Notes under the pieces: model-generated
What the model was told of the DNA's origin: nothing
Databases searched by the model: none
The model's input: the letters and a program-made list of their open reading frames with translations, nothing else
Source of the DNA: Caulobacteraceae bacterium
GTDB taxonomy: Bacteria > Pseudomonadota > Alphaproteobacteria > Caulobacterales > Caulobacteraceae
DNA: 14,565 bases
Direction of reading: 5' to 3'
Assembly: GCA_004144935.1 (NCBI GenBank)
Contig: SDZP01000051.1
Location: 1-14,565, forward strand
Position numbers and translations under genes: made by a program
Shown: piece after piece, positions 14,419-14,565 of the stretch
Layout: each line of letters opens with the position of its first letter
Numbering within the stretch: the stretch's first letter is position 1

Positions 14419-14565
14419 TCATTCACGCTCTTCGCGCGTCAATTGTGCAAGTCGGGCCTCTTCGTCGGGCGAGAGCGTTGCGGCGACGGGTCGATCCCGC
14501 AGCCTGAGAACCAGCAGACCGCCGCCGATCAGCAACACCAGGATCGGCGGCGGTCTGCTGGTTCT
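14419..14565 (-). CDS. ccmH: C-terminal end of cytochrome c maturation protein CcmH/CycL, partial
   Basis: Read leftwards from the right edge, 48 codons end at TGA (14419-14421). The trustworthy part reads ILVLLIGGGLLVLRLRDRP, a membrane helix plus basic residues, then LSPDEEARLAQLTREERE. A C-terminal helix followed by a cytoplasmic LS-x-EEEARL tail is typical of CcmH/CycL, which works with CcmF in attaching haem to apocytochrome c at the inner membrane. The neighbouring degP supports this, since ccmH-degP order is common in alphaproteobacteria. The first codons from the edge (RTSRPPP) do not fit the helix and come from the inverted repeat at 14542-14565, so they are probably not native. The gene continues beyond the window. 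Confidence 0.65.
   Translation of the reverse strand, partial: RTSRPPPILVLLIGGGLLVLRLRDRPVAATLSPDEEARLAQLTREERE
14507..14565. repeat. Perfect 24-bp inverted repeat ending exactly at the window edge
   Basis: Bases 14507-14530 and 14542-14565 are exact reverse complements, separated by 11 nt (AGCAACACCAG). The outer arm ends at the last base and could extend further. Because it lies inside the ccmH frame and breaks its membrane helix, a fold-back artefact at a contig end is the likeliest cause; a natural hairpin remains possible. Confidence 0.9.

Noticed and set aside
14414..14442. TTGACG on the minus strand (14437-14442) as a -35 element for degP
   Set aside because: It lies in the coding end of ccmH, and the sequence 17 nt downstream (ACAACA) is a poor -10 element.

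Overview
The window is GC-rich chromosomal DNA from an alphaproteobacterium. It is most likely from the Caulobacterales (Caulobacter/Phenylobacterium-like): the protein sequences, the EcfG-type promoter, the dipeptidyl-peptidase-like S9 enzyme and the order ccmH-degP-response regulator-kinase-glnE all fit. This placement is by recognition, not by a search. Both ends cut genes, and the last 24 bases are a perfect inverted copy of nearby sequence, so the window probably ends at a contig end carrying a fold-back.

Left part (1-5576). A 5'-truncated family 9 glycosyltransferase (heptosyltransferase type, plus strand) converges on a stress-type protein (minus strand) that joins a disordered Arg/Gly/Tyr-rich region to a C-terminal BON domain. 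That gene has a textbook general-stress (EcfG/SigT) promoter. Divergent from it is infC (translation initiation factor IF-3), which probably starts at a rare ATT codon and ends at a clear intrinsic terminator. Next come an exported S9-family serine peptidase and a 12-helix MFS drug:H+ antiporter, both on the plus strand. The MFS gene meets the minus-strand block tail to tail, the two stop codons sharing one CTAG.

Right part (5573-14565, all minus strand). Reading from the right edge, the order is: the C-terminus of CcmH (cytochrome c maturation), an HtrA/DegP periplasmic protease, an OmpR-family response regulator, its histidine kinase, GlnE (glutamine synthetase adenylyltransferase), an exported four-EF-hand protein, an ECF sigma factor, a membrane anti-sigma factor and a membrane-anchored CpxP/CnrX-like periplasmic sensor. 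Several joins are tight: kinase/glnE and anti-sigma/sensor overlap as GTGA, and the gaps are 15 nt between regulator and kinase and 4 nt between sigma and anti-sigma. Two envelope-facing signalling modules therefore flank the nitrogen-control gene glnE: a DegP-linked two-component system, and an ECF sigma module whose sensor has no His or Cys and which lies next to a calcium-binding-type protein.

No tRNA, rRNA, CRISPR array, insertion sequence or phage gene was seen. The most interesting items are the EF-hand/ECF/anti-sigma/His-less sensor module, the RGG-like/BON stress protein with its EcfG promoter, the ATT start of infC, the ordered repeats upstream of degP, the 12-bp hairpin between degP and the regulator, and the inverted repeat at the right edge.
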